This document shows, piece after piece, positions 52,680 to 60,400 of a stretch of 64,000 nt of DNA (positions within the stretch are counted from its first letter, which is position 1; each line of letters opens with the position of its first letter). The position numbers and the translations under genes were made by a program. The stretch comes from Heyndrickxia sporothermodurans. Lineage in GTDB: Bacteria; Bacillota; Bacilli; Bacillales; Bacillaceae_C. The notes under the pieces were generated by a model, which ran no database searches, was not told the DNA's origin, and was given only the letters and a program-made list of their open reading frames with translations. The stretch covers positions 124,001 to 188,000 of the forward strand of contig BORH01000001.1 in the NCBI GenBank assembly GCA_018333075.1. The letters run 5' to 3'.

Positions 52680-53497
52680 TCTCTTTCTCCTTTCAAACCT
52701 ATAAAGCTCAGCATTCTTCCGGTTTTTCCTTGATCCCGTCGATGTGAAAAAAACTCACTATTTTCACAGCTAGTACAATAATTTGTAATAGATATATTTT
52801 CAGATAAAATCCCTGATTTTTCGAGTATGATTTGGTTTAGTTTTCTCAAATCAAGTTGAAATTGACCTGAAGTTATTTCTTTATATGGCAAAAAGGAGGT
52901 TGAATCCATCCATTGCTTTACTTGACTAACGACACGATTATCCACAATATAACAATCCTTACAAATACAAGGACCAATTACAACTTTTATATCAGCAACT
53001 GAAATTCCTTCACTTGTCCATTTTTGTATCATTTCCTTGGCAATACCATTAACAGTACCTTTCCAACCAGCATGGGCAATACCAATTACCTTTGGTGCAA
53101 AAAAGAATAATGGCACACAATCTGCAAAACAAAGCGTTAAAAGCGTATTTTCTTTATCAGTATATAAACCATCCGTGTGTTTAATACTACTTTCATATTC
53201 AATTGAGCCTTTTCCTCTTTGCAATTCATCCACTTTAACTATTTGAGTTTCATGTGTTTGTTCTGCTCCTACCCAGCCTTCAATTGGGAAACCTAATTTA
53301 TTTGAAAGATGTAAACGATTCTTCTGTACATCATTCCTATCATCACCTACGTGAAAGCCACAATTTAAAGAAAGATATTCATTCTTACTATATCCACCGT
53401 TTTTTGTAGTGAATCCTGCGATAACATTTGAATCAATTTGGTTCCATTCTTCTATTATAAAAAATTCATCTTCTTTTTTTTGAAATGGCTCAAACAT
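52676..53497 (-). CDS. pgeF: YfiH/LACC1-family oxidoreductase or purine enzyme YlmD
   Basis: This 273-residue protein has the family's metal-binding His/Cys set: AEQTHETQIV, LCFADCVPLFFFAP, AHAGWKGTVNGI and SHRRDQGKTGRM. Family members were first called polyphenol oxidases; more recent work shows purine nucleoside phosphorylase/adenosine deaminase activity and a role in peptidoglycan editing in E. coli. The exact reaction here cannot be told from sequence. The ATG has an AGGAG site. Confidence 0.9.
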   Translation of the reverse strand: MFEPFQKKEDEFFIIEEWNQIDSNVIAGFTTKNGGYSKNEYLSLNCGFHVGDDRNDVQKNRLHLSNKLGFPIEGWVGAEQTHETQIVKVDELQRGKGSIEYESSIKHTDGLYTDKENTLLTLCFADCVPLFFFAPKVIGIAHAGWKGTVNGIAKEMIQKWTSEGISVADIKVVIGPCICKDCYIVDNRVVSQVKQWMDSTSFLPYKEITSGQFQLDLRKLNQIILEKSGILSENISITNYCTSCENSEFFSHRRDQGKTGRMLSFIGLKGERE

Positions 53498-53681
53498 ATT
53501 TTCTTCTCCTGTATATTAACATAAGATTCTTTTCATTAGTTTATCATATAATTCATCGATGTTCATTGGATTATAAGACATTTTTAATCGTTAACCGAAA
53601 AATTGAACCAATGGTAATGCAAGAAATGATAAAAAATATGCTTAATCAATCACTATCAACGGTCCTATTTCAAAATTACAT

Positions 53682-53713
53682 AAAAATTGCTTAGTCATTA
53701 TTGGACGACTAAG
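53682..53713 (-). terminator. ylmC terminator
   Basis: On the minus strand TGCTTAGTC / GACTAAGCA with an 8-base loop is followed by ATTTTTATG. It separates ylmC from ylmD; the remaining bases between 53498 and 53681 show no gene. Confidence 0.8.
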
Positions 53714-53733
53714 CATGAAAGACTGCTACCATT

Positions 53734-54009
53734 TTATTGATTTGGTTCCTGTAATTGCTGCTGCATATAATTTTGTTCTTTAAAACGTACTAATATAACA
53801 TCTGTTCCAATTTTAACGATGCTATTCCACGGAATGATAAACTCCTCTTCCTTTCCAAAAAAACCGAGTATTTTCCCTGATCCTCCTACAATGATGCTTT
53901 CAATTTTACCCGTATCTAAGTTTATATCAATATCACCAACATTCCCTAATTTTCTTCCATCTGAAATACTGACTACGTCCTTTACTTGAAATTCAGATAT
54001 TCGAACCAT
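53734..54009 (-). CDS. ylmC: PRC-barrel protein YlmC/YmxH
   Basis: This small PRC-barrel protein has 91 residues starting MVRISEFQVKDVVSISDGRKLG, with GDIDINLDTGKIESIIV and FIIPWNSIVKIG. The family is found in spore formers (YlmC/YmxH); in B. subtilis ylmC lies between the sigG region and ylmD. ATG 54009 follows GGAGGGA by seven bases; the open frame begins 42 bases earlier with no ribosome site. Function unknown. Confidence 0.88.
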   Translation of the reverse strand: MVRISEFQVKDVVSISDGRKLGNVGDIDINLDTGKIESIIVGGSGKILGFFGKEEEFIIPWNSIVKIGTDVILVRFKEQNYMQQQLQEPNQ

Positions 54010-54254
54010 ATTGATCCCTCCAATATACCCATTTATATGTTTTAGCAGCAAATTATACTTTATGTATATGCTTCCATCCTGCTATTTTATAATGGCTTAT
54101 TTAGTAATTTGCAAATAGAGAGAAAATCAAAACCACCCGTGAAAACGGGTGGTTTGTTCTACGGTTGAAAGCCTCTGTTACTGGCCAGCCCTTAAAGGGC
54201 ATTGAAAGATTCGCCAACCGCACTACTTTCACGGCAACCCTAAAGGGCTACTTT

Positions 54255-54736
54255 CTATCTCTTTTTGTTTTTTCTCTTTACCTCTTCACCTGTAAATGGA
54301 TCTAAATATTCCATCATACTTAGTTGTTCTGCGACTATATCATCCTGTAATTGGTTTCGAATATATTCTTCAATTACTTTTTTATTTCTTCCCACTGTAT
54401 CTACATAAAAACCCTTACACCAAAATTTTCTGTTCCCATATCGATATTTTAAATTTGCATGACGATCAAATATCATTAAACTACTTTTTCCTTTTAAGTA
54501 CCCGACAAATGAAGATACACTTATCTTTGGCGGTATACTGACTAACATGTGAACATGACTTTACATGCTTCTGCTTCGATAATTTCTACACCTTTTCTTT
54601 CGCATAATTGCCTTAATATTCCTCCTATATCTTTTTTTAGTTTCCCATAAATTATTTGTCTTCTTTTTGGTGCAAAGACAATATGATACTTACAATTCCA
54701 TTTTGTATGTGCTAAACTGTTAACGTCAGATGACAT
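54255..54736 (-). pseudogene. tnpA: Frameshifted IS200 transposase TnpA
   Basis: Two overlapping frames together give a Y1 transposase: MSSDVNSLAHTKWNCKYHIV up to EAEACK, then HMLVSIPPKISVSSFVGYLK and the catalytic-Tyr segment GFYVDTVGRNKKVIEEYIRNQ. The frame breaks at about 54558: one base is missing in the codon before the HUH motif (CAT GTT CAC, His-Val-His, 54549-54557). One codon also seems lost in APKRRQII, where relatives have a Tyr. As written the upstream frame stops a few codons later, so the protein is not made in full. Sequencing error is possible. Confidence 0.88.
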
Positions 54737-54805
54737 AAAGGTCCCTCCTAGTAAGATAAATTTGGTTGGCGAACCAAAATTTATTTTATCACTCGGAGGG
54801 GCCTT
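54737..54805 (-). promoter_or_regulatory. Hairpin hiding the tnpA ribosome site
   Basis: The tnpA leader folds into a long hairpin: AAAGGCCCCTCC pairs with GGAGGGACCTTT, then AGT..ATAAA and AAATTTTGGTT pair with AACCAAATTT...ACT, closed by CGCC. The AGGAGGG ribosome site lies in the descending arm. In enteric IS200 a leader hairpin is known to block tnpA translation, so the same control is likely here. Confidence 0.75.
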
Positions 54806-54874
54806 TTTCATACATCGCTGAAAGCTTTCCTGAACCATACGCCTAGCGTATGGTTTTCTTTCTATAATAATGAA

Positions 54875-54913
54875 GGGAATAAATATCCTGCAATTTGCAG
54901 GATATTTATTCCC
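54875..54913 (-). terminator. Perfect palindrome after sigG
   Basis: Nineteen bases are perfectly repeated in inverse around a single central base (GGGAATAAATATCCTGCAA and its complement), directly after the sigG stop codon. The tract that follows on the minus strand (TTCATTATTATAG) is only partly T-rich, so termination may be weak. It is probably the sigG terminator. Confidence 0.6.
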
Positions 54914-55690
54914 TTACTGAATGTTTTTATTCATTTGTTTAATTGCAGCTTTTTCTAATCGAGACACTTGGGCTTGAGAGATTCCAATTTCTTCAGCAAC
55001 TTCCATTTGTGTTTTACCTTGAAAGAAACGCTTACGAATGATGAGTTTTTCTCTATCATTTAATCTGCGTAGTCCTTCTTGTAATGCAATTTCCTCCACC
55101 CATTGAGTATCGCGATTTTTTTCATCACCAAGCTGATCCATTACATATATTGGATCTCCACCATCATTGTAAATAGGTTCGAATAGTGATACGGGATCTT
55201 GAATCGCATCTAAAGCAAATACAATCTCCTCATGTGGAACTTCCAAAACTTTTGCAATTTCTTCCGCAGTCGGCTCCCTTGAAGTCTTGCTCATAAGCTT
55301 CTCCCGAACTTGGAGAGCCTTATAGGCTATATCTCGAAGTGATCTAGATACGCGGATTGGATTATTATCACGTAAGTACCTTCGTATTTCTCCAATAATC
55401 ATCGGTACCGCATAAGTAGAAAATCTTACATTTTGACTTAAATCAAAATTATCAATAGATTTCATAAGTCCAATACATCCAACCTGAAAAAGGTCGTCCA
55501 CATATTCACCACGGTTATTAAAGCGCTGAATAACACTTAATACGAGCCTTAAATTACCGTTTACCAGCTTTTCTCTTGCAAATAAATCACCTTCATGCAT
55601 TTTTTTTAACAATTCTCTCATTTCTTCATTTTTTAATACTGGAAGCTTAGATGTATCTACTCCACAAATTTCTACTTTATTTCGCTTCAA
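54914..55690 (-). CDS. sigG: Sporulation sigma factor G
   Basis: Sigma-G directs late forespore transcription after engulfment. The 258 residues start (M)KRNKVEICGVDTSKLPVL and include region 2 (DLFQVGCIGLMKSIDNFD, VRFSTYAVPMIIGEIRRYLRDN) and region 4 with EEIGISQAQVSRLEKAAIKQM. The start is TTG at 55690, eight bases after AGGAGGG; no ATG fits and the family N-terminus begins here. It lies downstream of sigE behind a terminator, and a sigma-F type promoter precedes it. Confidence 0.97.
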   Translation of the reverse strand: MKRNKVEICGVDTSKLPVLKNEEMRELLKKMHEGDLFAREKLVNGNLRLVLSVIQRFNNRGEYVDDLFQVGCIGLMKSIDNFDLSQNVRFSTYAVPMIIGEIRRYLRDNNPIRVSRSLRDIAYKALQVREKLMSKTSREPTAEEIAKVLEVPHEEIVFALDAIQDPVSLFEPIYNDGGDPIYVMDQLGDEKNRDTQWVEEIALQEGLRRLNDREKLIIRKRFFQGKTQMEVAEEIGISQAQVSRLEKAAIKQMNKNIQ

Positions 55691-55728
55691 GTCTGTTTCC
55701 CTCCTAACAGGAGCTGCTGTTCAAAAAT

Positions 55729-55757
55729 AAGTATCTCCTTGGGTGGGAAATTTATGC
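55729..55757 (-). promoter_or_regulatory. Candidate sigma-F promoter of sigG
   Basis: On the minus strand GCATA (55753-55757) is followed after 14 bases by GGAGATACTT (55729-55738), matching the B. subtilis sigma-F consensus GYATA and GGNNANANTN. sigG of B. subtilis is established as sigma-F dependent. The spacing is at the short end. Confidence 0.6.
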
Positions 55758-55831
55758 ATGTTTAAGAGTGAGGACTTTATGTATAAACGGTTAAAGGATT
55801 GCTATTAAAAGGATTGGAAAAAAATATTTTT

Positions 55832-55868
55832 TTATAAAAAAAAACATGGAATATGAATATCCATGTTT
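55832..55868 (-). terminator. sigE terminator
   Basis: On the minus strand AAACATGGA / TCCATGTTT with a 9-base inner part that also pairs (ATAT/ATAT) is followed by a run of nine T. It separates sigE from sigG, so sigG depends mainly on its own promoter. Confidence 0.85.
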
Positions 55869-55884
55869 GTAAATACTTCTTTAT

Positions 55885-56604
55885 TTAAACCATTTTATTA
55901 AATTCCTTTTTCAACCTCTTTATTATTCTCTTTTCCAATCTTGAAATATAGGATTGAGAAATTCCAAGCATGTCAGCCACATCTTTCTGTGTTTTCTCTT
56001 CTCCACCTTGTAAACCGAAACGTAACTCCATTATTTGTTTTTCTCTCGGAGACAATTGATGAAGGGCATTAAATAATAATTTCTTATCTACATTTGCTTC
56101 TAAATCTTTTGTGATAATATCTTCCTCAGTCCCAAGTACATCTGATAATAATAATTCATTTCCATCCCAATCAATATTTAATGGTTCGTCAAATGATACT
56201 TCTGAGCGAATTTTATTATTTCTACGTAAATACATTAAAATTTCATTTTCAATACATCTGGATGCATATGTAGCCAGTTTGATTTTTTTCTCTGGGTTAA
56301 AAGTATTTACCGCTTTTATTAAACCAATCGTTCCAATACTAATTAAATCCTCTATGTTGATTCCTGTATTTTCAAACTTCCTTGCAATGTAAACAACTAA
56401 TCTTAAATTACGTTCGATTAACAAGGAGCGTGCCGCCATATCCCCTTTTGGAAGCTTTTCTAATAAAATCTCTTCCTCTTCCTTCGTTAAAGGTGGCGGC
56501 AATGCTTCACTCCCGCCTATATAATAAATTTCATCTGTTTTAATTCCCAGCTTAACCAAAACCTTATACCAAAAATAGGATAATTTAATTCGAAAATTTT
56601 TCAC
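55885..56604 (-). CDS. sigE: Sporulation sigma factor E (pro-sigma-E)
   Basis: Pro-sigma-E is cleaved by SpoIIGA to become the first mother-cell sigma factor. The 239 residues start [20 protein letters not shown], the membrane-binding pro-sequence, before [13 protein letters not shown]; then region 2 ([50 protein letters not shown]) and region 4 ([21 protein letters not shown]). The start is GTG at 56604, after AAGGGGG; the frame open to 56631 includes the ribosome site. It follows spoIIGA by 100 bases. Confidence 0.97.
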   Translation of the reverse strand: MKNFRIKLSYFWYKVLVKLGIKTDEIYYIGGSEALPPPLTKEEEEILLEKLPKGDMAARSLLIERNLRLVVYIARKFENTGINIEDLISIGTIGLIKAVNTFNPEKKIKLATYASRCIENEILMYLRRNNKIRSEVSFDEPLNIDWDGNELLLSDVLGTEEDIITKDLEANVDKKLLFNALHQLSPREKQIMELRFGLQGGEEKTQKDVADMLGISQSYISRLEKRIIKRLKKEFNKMV

Positions 56605-56704
56605 TTCATGTCCCCCTTCTAAAAATTTCATATTAGGAGTATAGTAGTAATACCTAATATCATTGTTTGAATAATTTCATTATTCATAAAAGAATATGAC
56701 TTAG

Positions 56705-57631
56705 TTAAGAAGCTGATTTTATCGGAATGCCTGTTAGCATTTTCGGATGGACAATGCACTGGAATACATCTTCACTTGATAAATGTTGGTTGGTAAATGA
56801 AATCAAAGCTTTTTTTACTTCCCAGGATTCATGACCATGTTGAATAAATAGTTGATCAGGTTTATACGCTAATAAAAGTTGATTATTTTTGCCCACTACT
56901 TTTGCTGGAATAAATCGAATCCTTTCATTCCAATCTGATGATAATATTGTTTTTCCATCTAAAAAGTTATCGGTATTTTCAGTCACTTCAACAACTTCCT
57001 TTGGTAGCAAATCAAGGCATTTCTGAATTGAAACAATCATTACTGGTTGCTTAGATAAAGGATCATAAAGTTGATTACCGCTATCAATTAGTCCTTTTAT
57101 ATCTAGGCAAATACCATTGATTTCGATTTTCACGTCAACTAATTGATCATATTGAATTTTTATCATTTCAAATGCATCCATTCTTTTTTTTGAAAAGTAC
57201 CATGCTATAGGTATACCAATCAATATAAAAATCCAACTTATAGGGTCTCCAAATCCCCTCACACTAGCTAATAAGACTGAATTATTTAATTGAAAATCAA
57301 AATGGATGAAATAATGAGTACCTATTAAAATTCCTCCTGTTAAAAATGTAACAAAATAGAATGTTAATAGATTTGAGAAAAAATACTTAAGCCGTTTAAA
57401 ACCGAACACGGAGTATACCATAATAATTGAAAATCCTAATTTTACAAATGGATTCCCAGCATAATCTGAAAATGGCGTGAGACTCATTATGATCAACAAT
57501 GATCCTATTAAGCCACCAATCAATACCCTCCATAAAGAAATATTGCGTTTTAAGATTATGGCTGTCATCCAAAGAAGCATTGCATCTACAAGAAGATTCA
57601 AAAGCCATACGACATCCATATAGACTACCAA
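56705..57631 (-). CDS. spoIIGA: Sigma-E processing protease SpoIIGA
   Basis: SpoIIGA is the membrane aspartic protease that removes the pro-sequence of sigma-E after a forespore signal (SpoIIR). The 308 residues have five N-terminal membrane helices (about 1-155) and a cytoplasmic aspartic protease domain with the catalytic motif LIDSGNQLYDPL near residue 185 and HPKMLTG at the end. The start is TTG at 57631, six bases after GGAGGG, giving VVYMDVVWLLN, which lines up with MKIYLDVIWLLN of B. subtilis; ATG 57619 is the alternative. Confidence 0.96.
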   Translation of the reverse strand: MVVYMDVVWLLNLLVDAMLLWMTAIILKRNISLWRVLIGGLIGSLLIIMSLTPFSDYAGNPFVKLGFSIIMVYSVFGFKRLKYFFSNLLTFYFVTFLTGGILIGTHYFIHFDFQLNNSVLLASVRGFGDPISWIFILIGIPIAWYFSKKRMDAFEMIKIQYDQLVDVKIEINGICLDIKGLIDSGNQLYDPLSKQPVMIVSIQKCLDLLPKEVVEVTENTDNFLDGKTILSSDWNERIRFIPAKVVGKNNQLLLAYKPDQLFIQHGHESWEVKKALISFTNQHLSSEDVFQCIVHPKMLTGIPIKSAS

Positions 57632-57777
57632 TCATATCCCTCCAATTGTGATTTAATCGGAAAGTATTCGATGATATTTAATTGAACAAGTGCCACCGTT
57701 TTCCTTACTATATCGTACATACCTATTAAAAGTATGTCATTTCTTGTATGTGAAATTATAGAAGTTTTCAAGGTTTC

Positions 57778-57792
57778 TTTCGAATTTTGTCA
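57778..57792 (-). promoter_or_regulatory. Candidate Spo0A boxes upstream of spoIIGA
   Basis: On the minus strand TGACAAA (57786-57792) and TTCGAAA (57778-57784) each match the Spo0A box TGNCGAA, on opposite strands, in six of seven bases. spoIIG is a known Spo0A-P target in B. subtilis, with sites just upstream of the promoter. The match is imperfect. Confidence 0.4.
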
Positions 57793-57884
57793 TAAGATTT
57801 GTAAGAGGTTTATTTGGTTATAGAAGGAGAAATTTATAAGGAACGAAAAAAAAGCATTATCTAGTAGATATTGATAACAACTAT

Positions 57885-57928
57885 TTAAAATAAAAAAGAA
57901 CTGCATACGTATATTTATACAGTTCTTA
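57885..57928 (-). terminator. ctaB terminator
   Basis: On the minus strand AAGAACTG / CAGTTCTT encloses a 16-base loop and is followed by TTTTATTTT. It closes ctaB, so spoIIGA needs its own promoter. Confidence 0.8.
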
Positions 57929-57939
57929 AACAGCAAATA

Positions 57940-58884
57940 TTATTTTTGGAAAAAAGTGCCAATAACAGAGAAAAGTATGATAGTAACAAATAGAATGGTT
58001 ATGTGATTTAGGGAATAGATAAACATTATTTTCGCCCATTTCTCTGGTGTCATCTTTTTATAGCCTATAACACTAATAATGAGCCAAACAATACTTAATA
58101 AAGTTGCAACGATCATAATAGTAATGCTAATTGGCTGAAAAAGAAAACTACTTACAATTAGAGCAATTAAATATAAATTGGTTTGCAAATATGTTCGATT
58201 AAATCCTTTAACAACTGGCAGCATAGGGACTTTTGCTGCTTTATAATCGTCATGCTTTCTTATAGCAATTGCGTAAAAATGCGGCATTTGCCAAAAAAGC
58301 ATAATTGCAAACAAGCCATAAAGTGCTGGATTCATTAAATCAGAACTAATAGCAGTCCAGCCGATTAGAGGTGGCATCGCTCCTGAAAGACTGCCTATTT
58401 CTGTATTATATATTGTTCTACGTTTAGACCACATGGTATATGGAACAACATAAAGAAATAATCCAAGAAAACCAAAGAGTGCAGCTAAAGATGATGCAAA
58501 ATAAAGAAATGCTAAACCTAATAAAGCCATTATTATACCTAAAAGTAAAGTGAATTTTGGCTGAATAGCACCAGTTACGGTTGGGCGCATCTTTGTTCGT
58601 TCCATAATCGAATCGATATCCCGATCATATAGATTATTAAAGGCACCTGCTGCACCAATCACGAAAGCTGATCCAATTATTGCAACAATCATATTGGGAA
58701 GATTTTCAAATAGACTAATGTGATTTGTATAGATAGCCAATGTTAAACCAGCAAGCATAGCCATTATATTTGATTTAATGATCCCAGTCTTAATCGTGTC
58801 TGCAATAATTTTGAACCAAGTTTGTTTCAAAAGTGTTGGGGATGTTTCTTGAATACGTTCATCTATTTTTACATCGCTTCGCAT
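57940..58884 (-). CDS. ctaB: Protohaem IX farnesyltransferase (haem O synthase)
   Basis: CtaB adds a farnesyl group to haem B to make haem O for terminal oxidases. The 314-residue membrane protein has about nine helices, the prenyl-diphosphate motif NNLYDRDIDSIMERTKMRP in the second loop, and the second polar loop HFYAIAIRKHDDYKAAKVPML. ATG 58884 follows AAGGAAAG by eight bases; the open frame begins 87 bases earlier, with no family support. It stands alone here, away from ctaA or oxidase genes, between ftsZ and spoIIGA where B. subtilis has bpr. It may be a second copy or the only one. Confidence 0.93.
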   Translation of the reverse strand: MRSDVKIDERIQETSPTLLKQTWFKIIADTIKTGIIKSNIMAMLAGLTLAIYTNHISLFENLPNMIVAIIGSAFVIGAAGAFNNLYDRDIDSIMERTKMRPTVTGAIQPKFTLLLGIIMALLGLAFLYFASSLAALFGFLGLFLYVVPYTMWSKRRTIYNTEIGSLSGAMPPLIGWTAISSDLMNPALYGLFAIMLFWQMPHFYAIAIRKHDDYKAAKVPMLPVVKGFNRTYLQTNLYLIALIVSSFLFQPISITIMIVATLLSIVWLIISVIGYKKMTPEKWAKIMFIYSLNHITILFVTIILFSVIGTFFQK

Positions 58885-59071
58885 TTTATCATCTTTCCTT
58901 TTTAAAAGGTTATATAACTCATACAAGTTTAACATATTTTTATAAAGGAAGCGTGTAGCAGCTTTGAACACTTTTTAACAAACTTAAGAAATTGATATTT
59001 CATAATTGTGATAATTAAATTTATCATGACTTTCTGTACTATTAAACTATTAGTTTTCATAAGGTTCTCCT

Positions 59072-59114
59072 AAAAAACAAAAAAACTTGGACTTTGTCCA
59101 AGTTTTTTTTAGAG
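59072..59114. terminator. ftsZ terminator
   Basis: AAACTTGGAC / GTCCAAGTTT with a 4-base loop is flanked by A- and T-runs on both sides. On the minus strand it directly follows the ftsZ stop codon and ends in TTTTTTTG. Confidence 0.9.
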
Positions 59115-59121
59115 ACACAAA

Positions 59122-60264
59122 TTAGTTACGACGATTTCTATTTCTTAAAAATGTTGGTATATCTAATGTATCTTCTGCGTGTTGATTAGTTTGACGAACC
59201 GGCTCTTGAATCTCTTCACGCTTTGGTTCACGTTTAGTAGGCGGATTTACATTTTGCTTCACTTGTCCAGAGCCAAAAGATGGTCTAGTTTGTTTTACCT
59301 GTACTGCCGCCTCCTCATTAAACCCTGTAGCAATAACAGTAACAACAATTTCATCTTTTAAATCCTCGTTGATAACTGATCCGAAAATCATATTTACTTC
59401 TTGATCAGATGCTGAAGCAACAATATCAGCAGCCTCTTGAACTTCATAGAGACTAAGGTTCACTCCGCCTGTAATATTCATTAATACACCTTGAGCGCCA
59501 TCTATTGATTTTTCCAAAAGTGGTGATGAAATGGCCTTTTTCGCCGCTTCTGCTGCACGATTTTCACCTGTAGCTACTCCAATACCCATAAGTGCAGACC
59601 CTTTATTTGTCATAATTGTTTTAACATCTGCAAAGTCAAGGTTTATTAATCCTGGTGTAGCAATTAAATCAGAAATCCCTTGAACACCTTGACGCAATAC
59701 ATTATCCGCTTCACGGAAAGCTTCTAACATAGGTGTACTCTTATCAACAATTTCTAATAAACGGTCATTAGGAATAACAATCAGTGTATCTACAGCCTCT
59801 TTCATTGCAGCTATTCCACCAGCTGCTTGTGTAGATCGTTTTCTTCCTTCAAATGTAAATGGCCTTGTAACAACCCCAACAGTTAATGCTCCAAGTTCTT
59901 TTGCTATGGAAGCAATTACAGGTGCTGCACCAGTACCAGTTCCTCCACCCATACCTGCAGTGACAAATACCATATCTGCGCCACGTAAAGCTTCTTCTAT
60001 TTGCTCCTTACTTTCTTCTGCTGCTTTCTTACCTACTTCAGGATTAGCTCCTGCTCCTAATCCTCTCGTTAACTTTGCACCTATTTGCATTTTAATTTCT
60101 GCTTTTGAAAGATTTAAGGCCTGAGCATCAGTATTGACAGCAATAAATTCAACACCTTGTACATCATGCTCAATCATACGGTTCACAGCATTATTACCGC
60201 CACCGCCTACGCCAATTACTTTTATCGTTGCTAATGAATCTAAATTTGTATCGAATTCCAGCAT
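59122..60264 (-). CDS. ftsZ: Cell division GTPase FtsZ
   Basis: FtsZ forms the cytokinetic Z-ring. The 380 residues show the nucleotide-binding tubulin motif [13 protein letters not shown] near residue 105, [15 protein letters not shown] near the start, the catalytic T7 loop ([11 protein letters not shown]), a variable linker with many charged residues, and the C-terminal peptide [13 protein letters not shown] that binds FtsA and SepF. It lies 136 bases after ftsA. Confidence 0.98.
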   Translation of the reverse strand: MLEFDTNLDSLATIKVIGVGGGGNNAVNRMIEHDVQGVEFIAVNTDAQALNLSKAEIKMQIGAKLTRGLGAGANPEVGKKAAEESKEQIEEALRGADMVFVTAGMGGGTGTGAAPVIASIAKELGALTVGVVTRPFTFEGRKRSTQAAGGIAAMKEAVDTLIVIPNDRLLEIVDKSTPMLEAFREADNVLRQGVQGISDLIATPGLINLDFADVKTIMTNKGSALMGIGVATGENRAAEAAKKAISSPLLEKSIDGAQGVLMNITGGVNLSLYEVQEAADIVASASDQEVNMIFGSVINEDLKDEIVVTVIATGFNEEAAVQVKQTRPSFGSGQVKQNVNPPTKREPKREEIQEPVRQTNQHAEDTLDIPTFLRNRNRRN

Positions 60265-60400
60265 GACAAATCCTCCTAATTCGTCTATATTCCTTCAAGA
60301 CATTCTATTACGGGATTTCTTCACGAATAGAAAGGTAACTTTATTAATAGAATATCAATCCTACCTTACACTCTTTTCTATTGTATATCACCGTTTTACT

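Larger units (their letters stand above)
54131..54855 (-). mobile_element. Decayed IS200-type insertion sequence
   Basis: An element of about 725 bases is bounded by two subterminal hairpins: AACCACCCGT / ACGGGTGGTT (54131-54154, right end) and AACCATACGC / GCGTATGGTT (54833-54855, left end). It holds a single transposase gene and no tnpB. There are no terminal inverted repeats, as expected for single-strand 'peel and paste' elements. Exact tips cannot be fixed without an empty-site comparison. It lies between sigG and ylmC, where B. subtilis has ylmA. Confidence 0.85.
57632..57939 (-). other. Regulatory gap between ctaB and spoIIGA
   Basis: This 308-base gap holds the ctaB terminator (57885-57928), two Spo0A-box-like heptamers at 57778-57792, and TTGAAA with TACAAG 17 bases on as a possible promoter. 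No open frame looks coding. Confidence 0.55.

Noticed and set aside
54542-54838. Upstream extension of the transposase frame to 54838
   Set aside because: The extra residues are translated from the ribosome-site hairpin and left-end DNA; the family start MSSDVNS follows the AGGAGGG site.
57396-57635. Second minus-strand frame over spoIIGA
   Set aside because: It overlaps the membrane part of SpoIIGA in another frame and shows no family likeness.
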